A DNA stretch of 64,000 nucleotides from Avena insularis (taxonomy: Eukaryota; Streptophyta; Magnoliopsida; Poales; Poaceae): contig CM042685.1 of the NCBI GenBank assembly GCA_023614405.1, positions 85,674,684-85,738,683 of the forward strand, in the 5' to 3' direction. This document shows, in pieces, positions 23,748-33,475 of the stretch. Under the pieces are notes generated by a model. It made no database searches. It saw only the letters and a program-made list of their open reading frames with translations, and had not been told where the DNA came from. Made by a program: the position numbers and the translations under genes. The first letter of the stretch is position 1; every line of letters begins with the position of its first letter.

Positions 23748-23804
23748 TGATTCCTTCTTGCATGAGATCATGGTTTCCTTGCGAAAACTCTTGGTCACAA
23801 AACT
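23748..23804. repeat. 57-bp fold-back insert at the inversion breakpoint
   Basis: This stretch (TGATTCCTTCTTGCATGAG...CACAAAACT) is identical to 33003-33059 in the same orientation. The sequence that follows it, from 23803, matches 33021-32254 in reverse. The two meet at a shared CT. The result is a local hairpin: CCTTCTTGCATGAG near 23753 and CTCATGCAAGAAGG at 23803-23816. Confidence 0.8.
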
Positions 23805-24072
23805 CATGCAAGAAGGAATCAACCAATGAGAATGGAAAGATCACAAGTGAACCATATAGATGGACTACCATATTTTAGTTAAGTCAAACACACCAACTTA
23901 TGTGGTGTAACAAAAATATTTTTGGTTGCCGAAAATATGCTTGAAACTTGTTGTTGAGTGGAATATTTGTTTGTGATTGCTTGCACATTGCTTGGATGAA
24001 TTGGGATGTGTGTAATTAGAATCCTTACACAGAAATCTTTTGCCTATTCTAATCTCAATTCAACCCAAACAG

Positions 24073-25155
24073 ATGACTACTCCAAGAGACTCCAGCATCA
24101 AGGTTGATGACAACAACAACAACCAAGAGGACAACATGAGAGAACTTATAGCAACCCAAAACCAGTTGAACCAAATGACAGCTCAATTCATAGCCAACAC
24201 CAGTGGGGAAGATCCAACCCTGCAAAAGTTTTTAGAAAACCAAGCTCAATTGTTGCATAAGGTGACAGATCAAATGCTCAACATGGAAAGCAACTATTCC
24301 AAAGGAGTTTGTGACAACAAGGATGGCAAAGATGTTATTCTAGAAAGAACCAAAGCTTGCAATATTTGTGGAGACAAGGATCACAATTCCAAGGAGCATG
24401 GAGATCAATGCCCCAACTGTGAAGAGAAACATCCAGTTGGCCAATGTCCCACCTCTCAAGCTACTTGTTACCTATGTGAAGGAAATAATCATGTCCCTAT
24501 CCAATGCCCCATCTATTCCATAGTTGAACAAAGGAAACAAGGTGGAGTGCAACAACTGATTGCAAACTATCAAGAGGGAGCTAAGTCTACCAAGAAGGAT
24601 GAGGACAAAGGAAAATATCCACTTATACCTCCATGGAATACAACCCAATTTAAAGGACCAAAGAAGAGGCATATGAATTATCCAAGGAGCAATAGAAGGT
24701 CAAAGAAACCAGTAGACATTCCTACCTATAAGATAACATATGAAGAACATGAACTAGAAGCACTCCTAGCTTTGGAGAAACCCAAGAAAAAGAAGGACAA
24801 AAGCCATGTGCAATGTAATCATTGTAAAGAAATGGGACACTATGCCAGTGAATGTCTAGAGAAACAGAAGTACAAGGAGATTGGCTAAGTATGGTGCAAC
24901 AACTGCAAAGAGCTAGGCCATTATGCAGCAACCTGTCCACAAGAGATACGTGAAGAACTCAAACTTATCACATGTTACAACTGTGGTAACCAAGGACATT
25001 ATGCAAGAAACTGCCCAGAAAAGATGAAGCACAAGATAAACAAGCCTATGAAGGATCTCAGCCTTGTCCCATGTTTCAAGTGTGGAAACAAAGGACACTA
25101 TGCAGATGTTTGTCCAGAGAAGTTTCCCCAAGATCCCAAGCAAGCCAATATGTAA
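24073..25155 (+). pseudogene. Multi-zinc-knuckle gag-like protein of X2
   Basis: The ATG at 24073 follows the leader and starts MTTPRDSSIKVDDNNNN. A Gln/Asn-rich N-terminal part (ATQNQLNQMTAQF) is followed by a series of metal-binding motifs. First come two variant knuckles (CNICGDKDHNSKEH; CPNCEEKHPVGQC) and CYLCEGNNHVPIQC. After a Lys-rich linker come CNHCKEMGHYASEC, CNNCKELGHYAATC, CYNCGNQGHYARNC and CFKCGNKGHYADVC. That makes five canonical C-x2-C-x4-H-x4-C units. One TAA (24886-24888) lies between the knuckles; without it the frame would be 360 codons. I see no capsid domain, protease or polymerase before the PPT about 95 bases downstream. The probable role is RNA binding and packaging of a non-autonomous element (inference). 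Confidence 0.8.
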
Positions 25156-25250
25156 TTTAGTTGGAAAATTTTTAAGGGTGGTAGTACCCTAGATGATTTG
25201 AACCAACTTGTAACCCCAGCCTTCCCAAATCTTGGGACGAGATTTATTTT

Positions 25251-25263
25251 AAGGGTGGTAGCC
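25251..25263 (+). other. Polypurine tract of X2
   Basis: AAGGGTGGTAGCC lies immediately before the LTR start TGTCAATCCC and after the phrase CTTGGGACGAG, which is common just upstream of PPTs in gypsy elements. Confidence 0.7.
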
Positions 25264-28200
25264 TGTCAATCCCAAGATTTTCCAAATCTTATTATGTGAA
25301 AAATAAATGAATAAAATAAAACTTCTTTGATTTTCAGGGTGAGAAGAAACTTTTTGATTCCAATTGGAAACCTTCAAACCTATTTGATCAAACAAATCCT
25401 AAAGGGATTTGAAAAGATAAACATTTAATAAAGAAAATTTTAGAATTACTATTTTTGGATCTTATAATAAAAAGATTTGGTTTCAAAAGAAAAGGATAGA
25501 ACTATAAATAAAGATTATTTTATAGAGCCAAATTAAATCTTGGCCAAGCTTTTGAAATAAAAATATTTCTATTTAATAAAAAGAGTAAAAGTTTATTTAA
25601 ATAAAATAATGAGGATTTATTAATATCCAAATTTATTAAAGAAAGGGCTTTGCCATTTTAATTAAACATCAAAACTTGTTAAATTATTTTAAATAAGTTT
25701 TCCAAGTATTTTATAATTTCAAATAAAACCTACTGATTTGGTTTTGATAATATTTAGATTTCAAATGGAGTTTTAATAATCAAATCCTATTTGAATTAAT
25801 AACTAAAGACTATTTTATTTAATTATTAAATAGATCCTAAAAAGAATAAAAATATTAATTTATTTTTGGACTTGGAATATTGTTGTTAAACAGAATTAAA
25901 CTCAATTCAAAGTGTGGTGGAAGTTTGATTGATTTGAATGTTTGAATTGTTTGATTGAATTTCAAAACAGAAAATCAAAAAGAAAAAGAAAAGCTTTCAG
26001 TACAAAAAAAAACCGACGAGTGGACCCCTCTCCCTCTCTCCCTTTCTCGCTGACAAGCATGTCCCACAGAGCCACCTCAGTGTCGTCTTCCCCCTGATCA
26101 CATCGCCCTGCCGTTGCTTCCATTACTCCAGCGATCAATTCGCGTTAACAGCGGCCATTACTCCACCTTGCGACCACGCTGTCTTAAATGCCCTCGCCTC
26201 CTCTCTGATTCCCCTCAGACCCCGCTTCCCCTCTGCCTCCAGGCTGCAACAATTTCACCTCGCATTGCCACTGTCTCCGGCGAGTTCCGCAAGCAATTCC
26301 GGCCAGTAGACACCGCCCCTTGCCTCCTCGACCAAGCTCACACACTCCCCAGACCTAGGCGCACCTCCCCATAGCATTAGCTCGCCCGCGCACGTTCCCT
26401 AGCATCGGCAAGGACGACCTCAACCCGCCGCCTCCGTCTATCTCGCCTCCGACGAGCTTTCCTGGTAAGAGCCGACCACCCCGAGCCTTCCTATTGATAC
26501 TCCTGTGATCCCTAGTGTCGTACGCATCTGACCGTGCCTTTGTTTTGCTTTGGGGTGAACCGCAACGTCGCCCCCGTCATCAAACAGAACCCCCTGCCGC
26601 TCGCAGCTACTCCGACGAGCGATTAACAGCAACCCCGTGCGCCCCTCGAGTAGCCGACCCCACCTCGAGCTTCAGCAAGTCTCTGCGAGCCTGGTAAGCC
26701 TCGCCAACCTCTTCCTCGCTTCCTCTAGCACTAGCACCGTCTGTTGCCCCGACAGCCCGCTGCCGCCGCCACTGCCACAGCCGCCAATTCCTGGTAGCCT
26801 CGCTATAGCCGTTAGATCGAAATCGTCTGGCTGTGATAGAACATAGACGAAGGGGTATCGTGTGCCTCTGTGCCACTCGATCTTAGTTAGATCCAACGAT
26901 CCAGCGAGCTCGATCCGACCGAACCGGTATCAGGCAATAGCAAGCCGCCGCGTGGCACTAGTTGATTTAAAACAGATTTTTGAATCAGATTGATATGCAA
27001 ATTTGTAAACCTTATAACTTTTGATCCACACGTCCAAAATTTGCAAATTTTATATCAATGGAATCAGTGGAACAAGCCCTAGCCAACCATGCCATTTGTT
27101 TAGTAAAAAGATTCTGTTAAAATATTTGTTTTTGCAGAAACTTGTGTATGCTTGTTTAGGATATAAAATTTATTCCAAAATGATTTTTAGGGTTGAAATC
27201 TTTGCAAAATGGTTTGTTGTGAACCTACTGACCCTAGGAAACAACTAATGGATTTAAAAATGAATTTTGTGAAGTTTAGGAATAAAAACTTGAATTAGCT
27301 CATTCTAGTCAAATAAAAATATTGATTTTGATATCGAAATGATTTTTGAGAAAAACCTTTGGAAAATGTGTTGATTCAAACCTACTGACCCTAAACACGA
27401 AGTTTTGTGAATTAACAACTTATTTGGTGAACAATATAAAATTGTTGCTTTGCTAAAAGCATTTTCAACCACATGAAATAATGATTTGATTTAAAAATGG
27501 TTTATAGATAAAACCCCTTTTGCAAATGACTTTGCCACTTTAGAAAATGACCACTTTGAACCTTACAATGTAAAGATCCTAGTATAAACCACCTTTGCAA
27601 ATAAAACTATCTTTTGCATGCTTGCATGCATGGCCTTGTTTCTATTATTTGATGTGTGTTAAATTGTTTGAATATTGGTTGGAATGCCAGTTGAATCTAT
27701 GTTTGCTTGATTAATTTGTAGTGAAGTTAGAAGAGTGTGGTATTATCAAGATCAAGAAGTGAACCAACATTCCCTACCAAAAAGGCAAGTGACACTATCA
27801 TCCATGTCCTACTATTTTCATCATACTTAGTGGATTTTTGAAACATGCATGAAAAGGATTTCTATACTTTATGCTATGCTAAATCATAATAGGATACCCT
27901 TATACATTCCTTAGTGAAAACAATGTAGTTGCAATATACTTAGCCCTGCTATATATTTTGAGAAAGGATACATGTTGAGATTATATGAAGTTGAGAAAAG
28001 ACTTATGTTTTATTTAATAAAACAAGTACTCAATGAACCACCTGGGTGGACAAGGATACTCAAGTTTTGGAAAAGGAGGCAACAAAAGGAACCATGTTTA
28101 TATGGCAATCTCTTTTTGTTTGTGCACTAAAAGAAAACCACCCAGGGACTTAGAGATTGAACATGTTTCTCGTATAGTGGCTTCCGTGTACAGCCACATG

Positions 28201-29138
28201 CTAAATGGGCACTGGCTTAGTCAACTACATTGGGAAGACCCATGCATTGGCCTCTTCAGGTTAACTAAATGAGGGAACTCGGAACCCTACATTGGTGCCT
28301 GGTAGACAAGCTAGCATTGTGTATTGGGAGGACCCTATGAAAAGACTTCGTCACAATCTGAATCTGCCAGTACTCCATCTTGGTGAGTACTTATCCAGCG
28401 GCCACTGGTGGCAACAGGATGAGATTGTGTCATGTGGGTAAAGTGTACAACTTCTGCAGAAGATAAAATTCTAAGTACTTAGCCGTGTCCCCGGTTATGG
28501 ACAATACTGAGCAACTAAGGCCTGAAGCTATGGGAAATCTCGACATTCCAATTTAAAAAGCAAAACTTGAAAATGACAACAAGAGACTTAAAGGACATGG
28601 GGATTTACCAAGGAGACTTGAAGCACTTGGGGATTTACCAAGGAGTTCAGAAAGATTTGAAAAAGATCAAAACTATTTTGAAAAGATAGGATAAATTATT
28701 GCTTTCTACAAATGAGCCTAAAACCCTACTTAGCCAAATATGCATGTAATGATAGGATCCACTTATTTCTACATAGTAGTGAAACTTGCCAATACAATTC
28801 AAATGTATTGACCCTTGTGGCTGTAACTTGTAATGTTGCAGGTTTATTTGGTGTTAGTGAAGTTTATTGATTAGGATTACAAGTCTACAACCAACATGTT
28901 TGCTTGTGGCACTTTGAAGATGAAGGACCCCATGCTTATAGATATTCTGCTGCAATGTATTGTAATAGCCAAATGAGCTATGTAAGATGTAATGAATTAT
29001 TTCATTCCTGGTTATAAAGTTGTATTATGACCTTTGTTTCTTGATATTACATCTTAACTGTGGATGCTAGCTATTGATCCAGGGACTAGCATTGTAAACA
29101 CAGGGATCTATACCTTATTAAAGGTTGGGACCTCTACA
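25264..29138 (+). repeat. 3' LTR of X2
   Basis: It starts TGTCAATCCC and ends ...GACCTCTACA, 3875 bases. It is collinear with the other X2 LTR except for a deletion of roughly 110 bases at about 26013, where the 5' LTR has an extra GC-rich stretch (about 36585-36690). By eye the two copies differ by a few per cent in the sections I compared. Confidence 0.85.
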
Positions 29139-29815
29139 GACATCGAGAGGAGGTGCAAGCTGAGCAACAAGAGTGGCTAGGCTCAGCCCCTAGAGCCCTA
29201 GACCCATAGCGTTCCCGAGGGGCTCGGGGGCCAGGGTGGCTCTAGGACAACAACGCCAAAAAGCTCGCAAACCAGGGAAGCCTCCACCCCTCGAGGTCGC
29301 GCACGGCAAGACACAATTCGGACCTCCCAAGGTGACTTCAATCCCCACCTTTCTGCTAGGCTACGTTCCCCCCTCCTGGGTGCTGGGTTTTGAGAAAGGG
29401 AATACACATTGTTGCGAACAATTTCTTTTTTATCTTTTTGCAAACCAGATTCATTCTGCTGGATGTTCCTTTCTTCCCACGCGCTCGCTATGTTCCTGTC
29501 TATTTACCATACTGGGCAGGGGCTGGGACGGTGCCCATCGCTAGAACTTCCCTCGTCAACACCGGGGATCTAAATCTTCGAGTTATGAACTTGCAGACTA
29601 GCTCCTTAGATAAGTCACATCACCCACCGTTCCCGGTGCTTGATAACCTCACATGGCGTATAAACGAAATAGGCCAGCGCTGGAGACACAACTTGGCCAG
29701 TGCACCTTAACCCTCGGTCAGGATCGTCAAAACATGTAGGACCTAGGATCCCCCTCGGGAGGATCACGGGAAGGCACGAGCCCCATGGTGCTCTCATCGA
29801 GAGGCTTATAGTGTA

Positions 29816-30775
29816 GCTCATGAGGCTAAGGCCTCCGCGGATCCAATTTTTAGGACCTAAAGTGTGGAGGTCTGAACTTATGGCCTGTTCCTCGGCCGCA
29901 AGTCACCTCACCAAAGGTTCCTAATGGCTCAAGAGGCTCAGAGCTCCACGGCTGCAATTTGCAGGACCTAAAGTGTGGAGCTCTGAACTTACAACCCGTT
30001 CCTCAGCCACAAGTCACCTTGCCCATGGAACCTGGCAGCTCATGAGGCTCAGACCTCGGCGGCTCCAATTTTCAGACCTAACATGTGGAGCTCTGAACTT
30101 ACAGCTCGTTCCTCGGCCGCAAGTCACCTCTCCCATGGTTCCTAATAGCTCATGAGGATCAGACGTTCGTGGATACAATTTTCAATACCTAAAGTGTGGA
30201 GCTCTAAACTTACGCCCCATTCCTCGGCCACAAGTCACCTCTCCCCCGGTTCCTGACGGCTAATGAGGATGCGACCTGTGCGGCCCAAGATTGCCAGGAC
30301 CTAAAGTGCCGAGATCTAAACATATGGACCGTTCCTCGGCCGCAAGTTACCTCACCCACGGTTCCTGGCCCTTAGAAACAAAAAAATAAAACCTCCTTAT
30401 TGGCAGTTGGTCCCTCCTCGAGAGGCCACCCGGCTCATGAGGCTCAGACCTCCGCGGCTCCAATTTTCAGGACCTAATGTGTGGAGCTCTAAACTTATAG
30501 ATCGTTCCTCGTCCGCAAGTCACCTCCCCCATGGTTTCTGATGGCTCATGAGGATCAGACCTTCATGGCTCCAATTTTCAATACCTAAAGTGTGGAGCTC
30601 TGAATTTACGGCCCGTTCCTCGGCCACAAGGCAGCTCGCTCCTGGTTCCTGACGGCTAATGAGGATGCGACATGTGCGTCCTAAGCTTGCCAGGACCTAA
30701 AGTGCCGAGCTCTAAACTTATGAACCATTGCTCGGCCGCAGTTACCTCACCCACGGTTCCTGGCCCTTAAAAACA
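29816..30775 (+). repeat. Minisatellite of about 113-bp units in Z (8 units)
   Basis: Units begin near GGCTCATGAGGCTCAGACC and contain TGTGGAGCTCTGAACTTA and CGTTCCTCGGCCGCAAGT. Unit starts lie at about 29816, 29930, 30036, 30150, 30262, 30432, 30543 and 30655. The last three repeat units 3-5 at a distance of about 393-396 bases, so a block of three units was duplicated. Confidence 0.8.
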
Positions 30776-31149
30776 AAAAACTAAAACCTCTGTGTTGGCG
30801 GTTAGTCCCTCCACCAGAGGCCACCCAACTTAGCATTTTCCCTAAAGCTATCACCTTGAGAGGCTCACGGGGCGGCTCGCGAGGCTCCACCCCTCCAGCA
30901 GCCGAAAGCATGCGTGACTGAGGATCTTCGATCTCTGAACTTACTACCAAGGAGAGGGAGTATGTTACCTCGTCCCTGGTTCCTAACTCTACCACGCAGG
31001 CGCTTTTGCAGGTCCACATGGTTATCTCCTTGAGAGGCCTCGGAGGACCACAAACTCCCGACAAAACACAAGAGGATACATGCGGAAAATATGTACAGAT
31101 TACCCAAGTTCCATCCACGGCCTTTAAACCAAGGTCCACCATAAAGGAC

Positions 31150-32253
31150 TACAACGCGAAGGTCCACTCAGGCTGATGAATTTGAAGCACTACCCTCGGG
31201 ATACTACCCGTCGCTCCCGCCCGCAGAGGGTGAACCTCCATGAGGAACACTTCCTTGACCTTCTGGAGTCGCGTCAGACTGGGAGGAATCATCCACTTAA
31301 GTTTGTTTGAATATAGAAAGAAACTCATCCATGCGCTGATCCTTTTGCTGCTAGAAGCGGACAACCTTGCTTGCTGGAGCCCCCTTGGGATGCTCCACCT
31401 CCTGCATAAGTACCCTCTAGGGGAAGTTGGTGTCATGATGGTAAAGGGTGGAGAATACATGGGTTGCAATGGCCCGCATAAGCTTCTGGCACTAGCCGAT
31501 ATGGTACTCGTGGTAGAGAGTGGCTCGCCCCTCCAGCGCCATCGTAATCCGGGAGAAGAGATCCAAGAAGGTGCCATTCGCATCGGCATCAGCGAGGGGC
31601 CAGAGTAGAAGTTAGTCACTCCGAAGTCCCTAAGAGTGTCCCTCGCATGTCAGGTGAGCGCCCGGTACATGTTGCACCGCTCCTTCTATAGCACACAAAG
31701 GTCTCGCTCTAGCTCGTTGTGTTTGTTCCAACGCTTCTGGAGGTCCTTTTGGGTGACCCACAACTCCTTCAGGTTGTCCAGCTCGGCCGTGGCCTCAGCC
31801 AGCATCTCCTCCGTCTGGTGAAGGGAGGTCTCCAGTGTATGCTTCTTCTTGGTGAAATGAGCCTCTTGGGTTTAGGCCTTCTCCTGCCACTCAACCCAGA
31901 GGTCCTAGCAGAGTCACAAGTGTGTTTCGTCGTTGGCCTTCTTTACCTGCTCCCTCTCTTCACCGACCTTCATGTAGCAGCAGTGAATTCGGTCGTTGAT
32001 CTTGGTGCTACAGTTCTCCACATCAAGGGATCTCGCCTCGAACCTCTGGTGAGTGGCCTCCACCTATGCATCCAGAACCTTCAAATGGATTCTCTCCAGC
32101 TCAGCCTCAACCTCACGGATCCGGATCACCTCCTCATGGAGAGCCAAGTCCGTCTTGTGCTGAGCAACCCTCCAGCGGTCTTTGTCGACCTCCAATTCAG
32201 AAAAGGAAAGCGTGTGATCACGGGAAGAGAGGTCACCACCCGCACGGGTCAGG
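31150..32253 (-). pseudogene. C-terminal coiled-coil part of the Z antisense ORF
   Basis: The minus strand from 32253 reads RDHTLSFSELEVDKDRWRVA, then HEEVIRIREVEAELERIHLK. Further frames give a long Glu/Lys/Leu/Arg-rich helical stretch (about 32000-31640), then a segment equivalent to that at 38217-38699. This is a coiled coil followed by an acidic tail. Such a coiled coil is the usual C-terminal half of the 'putative gypsy type transposon' proteins, so it is the missing continuation of the ORF broken at 23747. Stops and frameshifts are present. Its reversed position follows from the inversion described in the findings. Confidence 0.65.
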
Positions 32254-32751
32254 ATAGTTTGCAATCAGTTGTTGCACTCCACCTTGTTTACTTTGTTCAA
32301 CTATGGAATAGATGGGGCATTGGATAGGGACATGATTATTTCCTTCACATAGGTAACAAGTAGCTTGAGAGGTGGGACGTTGGCCAACTGGATGTTTCTC
32401 TTCACAGTAGGGGCATTGATCTCCATGCTCCTTGGAAGTGTGATCCTTGTCTCCACAAATATTGTAAGCTTTGGTTCTTTCTAGAATAACATCTTTGTCA
32501 TCCTTGTTGTCACAAACTCCTTTGGAATAGTTGCTTTCCATGTTGAGCATTTGATCTGTCACCTTATGCAACAATTGAGCTTGGTTTTCTAAAAACTTTT
32601 GCAGGGTTGGATCTTCCCCACTGGTGTTGGCTATGAATTGAGCTGTCATTTGGTTCAACTGGTTTTGGGTTGCTATAAGTTCTCTCATGTTGTCCTCTTG
32701 GTTGTTGTTGTTGTCATCAACCTTGATGCTGGAGTCTCTTGGAGTAGTCAT
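32254..32751 (-). pseudogene. Duplicated 5' half of the X2 zinc-knuckle ORF
   Basis: The ATG at 32751 (minus) starts MTTPRDSSIKVDD. The reading frame is open to the breakpoint at 32254 and then fuses to Z sequence as ...LIANYPDPCGW. Residues are nearly identical to the copy at 24073-24570, with a few substitutions (for example AYNICGDKDHTSKEH in place of ACNICGDKDHNSKEH, which loses the first Cys). It contains only the variant knuckles and CYLCEGNNHVPIQC, none of the C-terminal knuckles. It is a by-product of the inversion, not a separate gene. Confidence 0.8.
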
Positions 32752-33177
32752 CTGTTTGGGTTGAATTGAGATTAGAATAGGCAAAAGATTTCTAAGTAAG
32801 GATTCTAATTACACACATCACAATTCATTCAAGCAATGTGCAAGCAATCACAAACAAATATTCCACTCAACACCAAGTTTCAAGCATATTTTAGGCAACC
32901 AAAAATATTTTTGTTACACCACATAAGTTGGTGTGTTTGACTTAACTAAAATATGGTAGTCCATCTATATGGTTCACTTGTGATCTTTCCATTCTCATTG
33001 GTTGATTCCTTCTTGCATGAGATCATGGTTTCCTTGCGAAAACTCTTGGTCACAAAACTTCAAAGGTGATGATGGCTCCTTCTAAGTTGTGTTTCCTTAG
33101 TCTCCAATCTTGAGCAAGATTTCTTGTCTCACTTGTCCTTAGTGATATCCAAGGTTGAAGTCCTTGGTGAAAATGCT

Positions 33178-33258
33178 GAAGATGTTGAAGTCATTAGAGT
33201 TGAAGATGTTGAAGTCATTAGAGTTGAAGATGTTGAAGTCATTAGAGTTGAAGATGTT
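33178..33258 (-). repeat. 24-bp tandem repeat in the X2 leader
   Basis: Three perfect units of 24 bases (starting GAAGATGTTGAAGTCATT on the plus strand) at 33178-33201, 33202-33225 and 33226-33249, plus 9 bases of a fourth. The X1 leader has only one comparable unit (about 7918-7944), so this expanded in X2. Confidence 0.85.
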
Positions 33259-33460
33259 CTTTAGCTCATGGTGAAGTCTTTGTCCATGGGGTAGGTTTGC
33301 CCATCAAGTTGAAAATAGAAGAGATGTAGAATCAAAACCAAAATGGTTGAGTAAAGAGTTTACAAGATTGTTTGTAAATAAGTTTTGGAATATGTAAAAC
33401 TCCTATTTTCCTAAGGGGTTTTGTCCAATCCTAGGTTTACAAATCCTACAGGCAACACAA

Positions 33461-33473
33461 TGCTCTGATACCA
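33461..33473 (-). other. Primer-binding site of X2
   Basis: The minus strand reads TGGTATCAGAGCA, identical to the PBS of X1 and complementary to initiator tRNA-Met. It lies two bases from the LTR end. Confidence 0.9.
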
Positions 33474-33475
33474 TC

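Larger units (their letters stand above)
23803..29138 (+). mobile_element. Element X2, plus-strand arm (internal region, PPT and 3' LTR)
   Basis: It contains the zinc-knuckle ORF (24073-25155), PPT and an LTR. The first 768 bases (23803-24570) are repeated in reverse at 32254-33021. The sequence directly after the LTR is gacat (29139-29143); the reverse complement of gacat (atgtc) sits at the outer end of the other X2 LTR at 37433-37437. That identifies the two LTRs as the ends of one insertion. Confidence 0.85.
29139..32253 (+). mobile_element. Segment of Z internal sequence in reversed orientation
   Basis: The sequence from 29144 (cgagaggaggtgcaagctga) is the reverse complement counterpart of 43020 and downstream, and of 40285 and downstream. 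It carries gag 3' sequence (to about 29560), a minisatellite (29816-30775) and the C-terminal part of the antisense ORF (31150-32253, minus). All of it is in the opposite orientation to the rest of Z. It ends at 32253, exactly where X2 sequence resumes. Confidence 0.8.
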
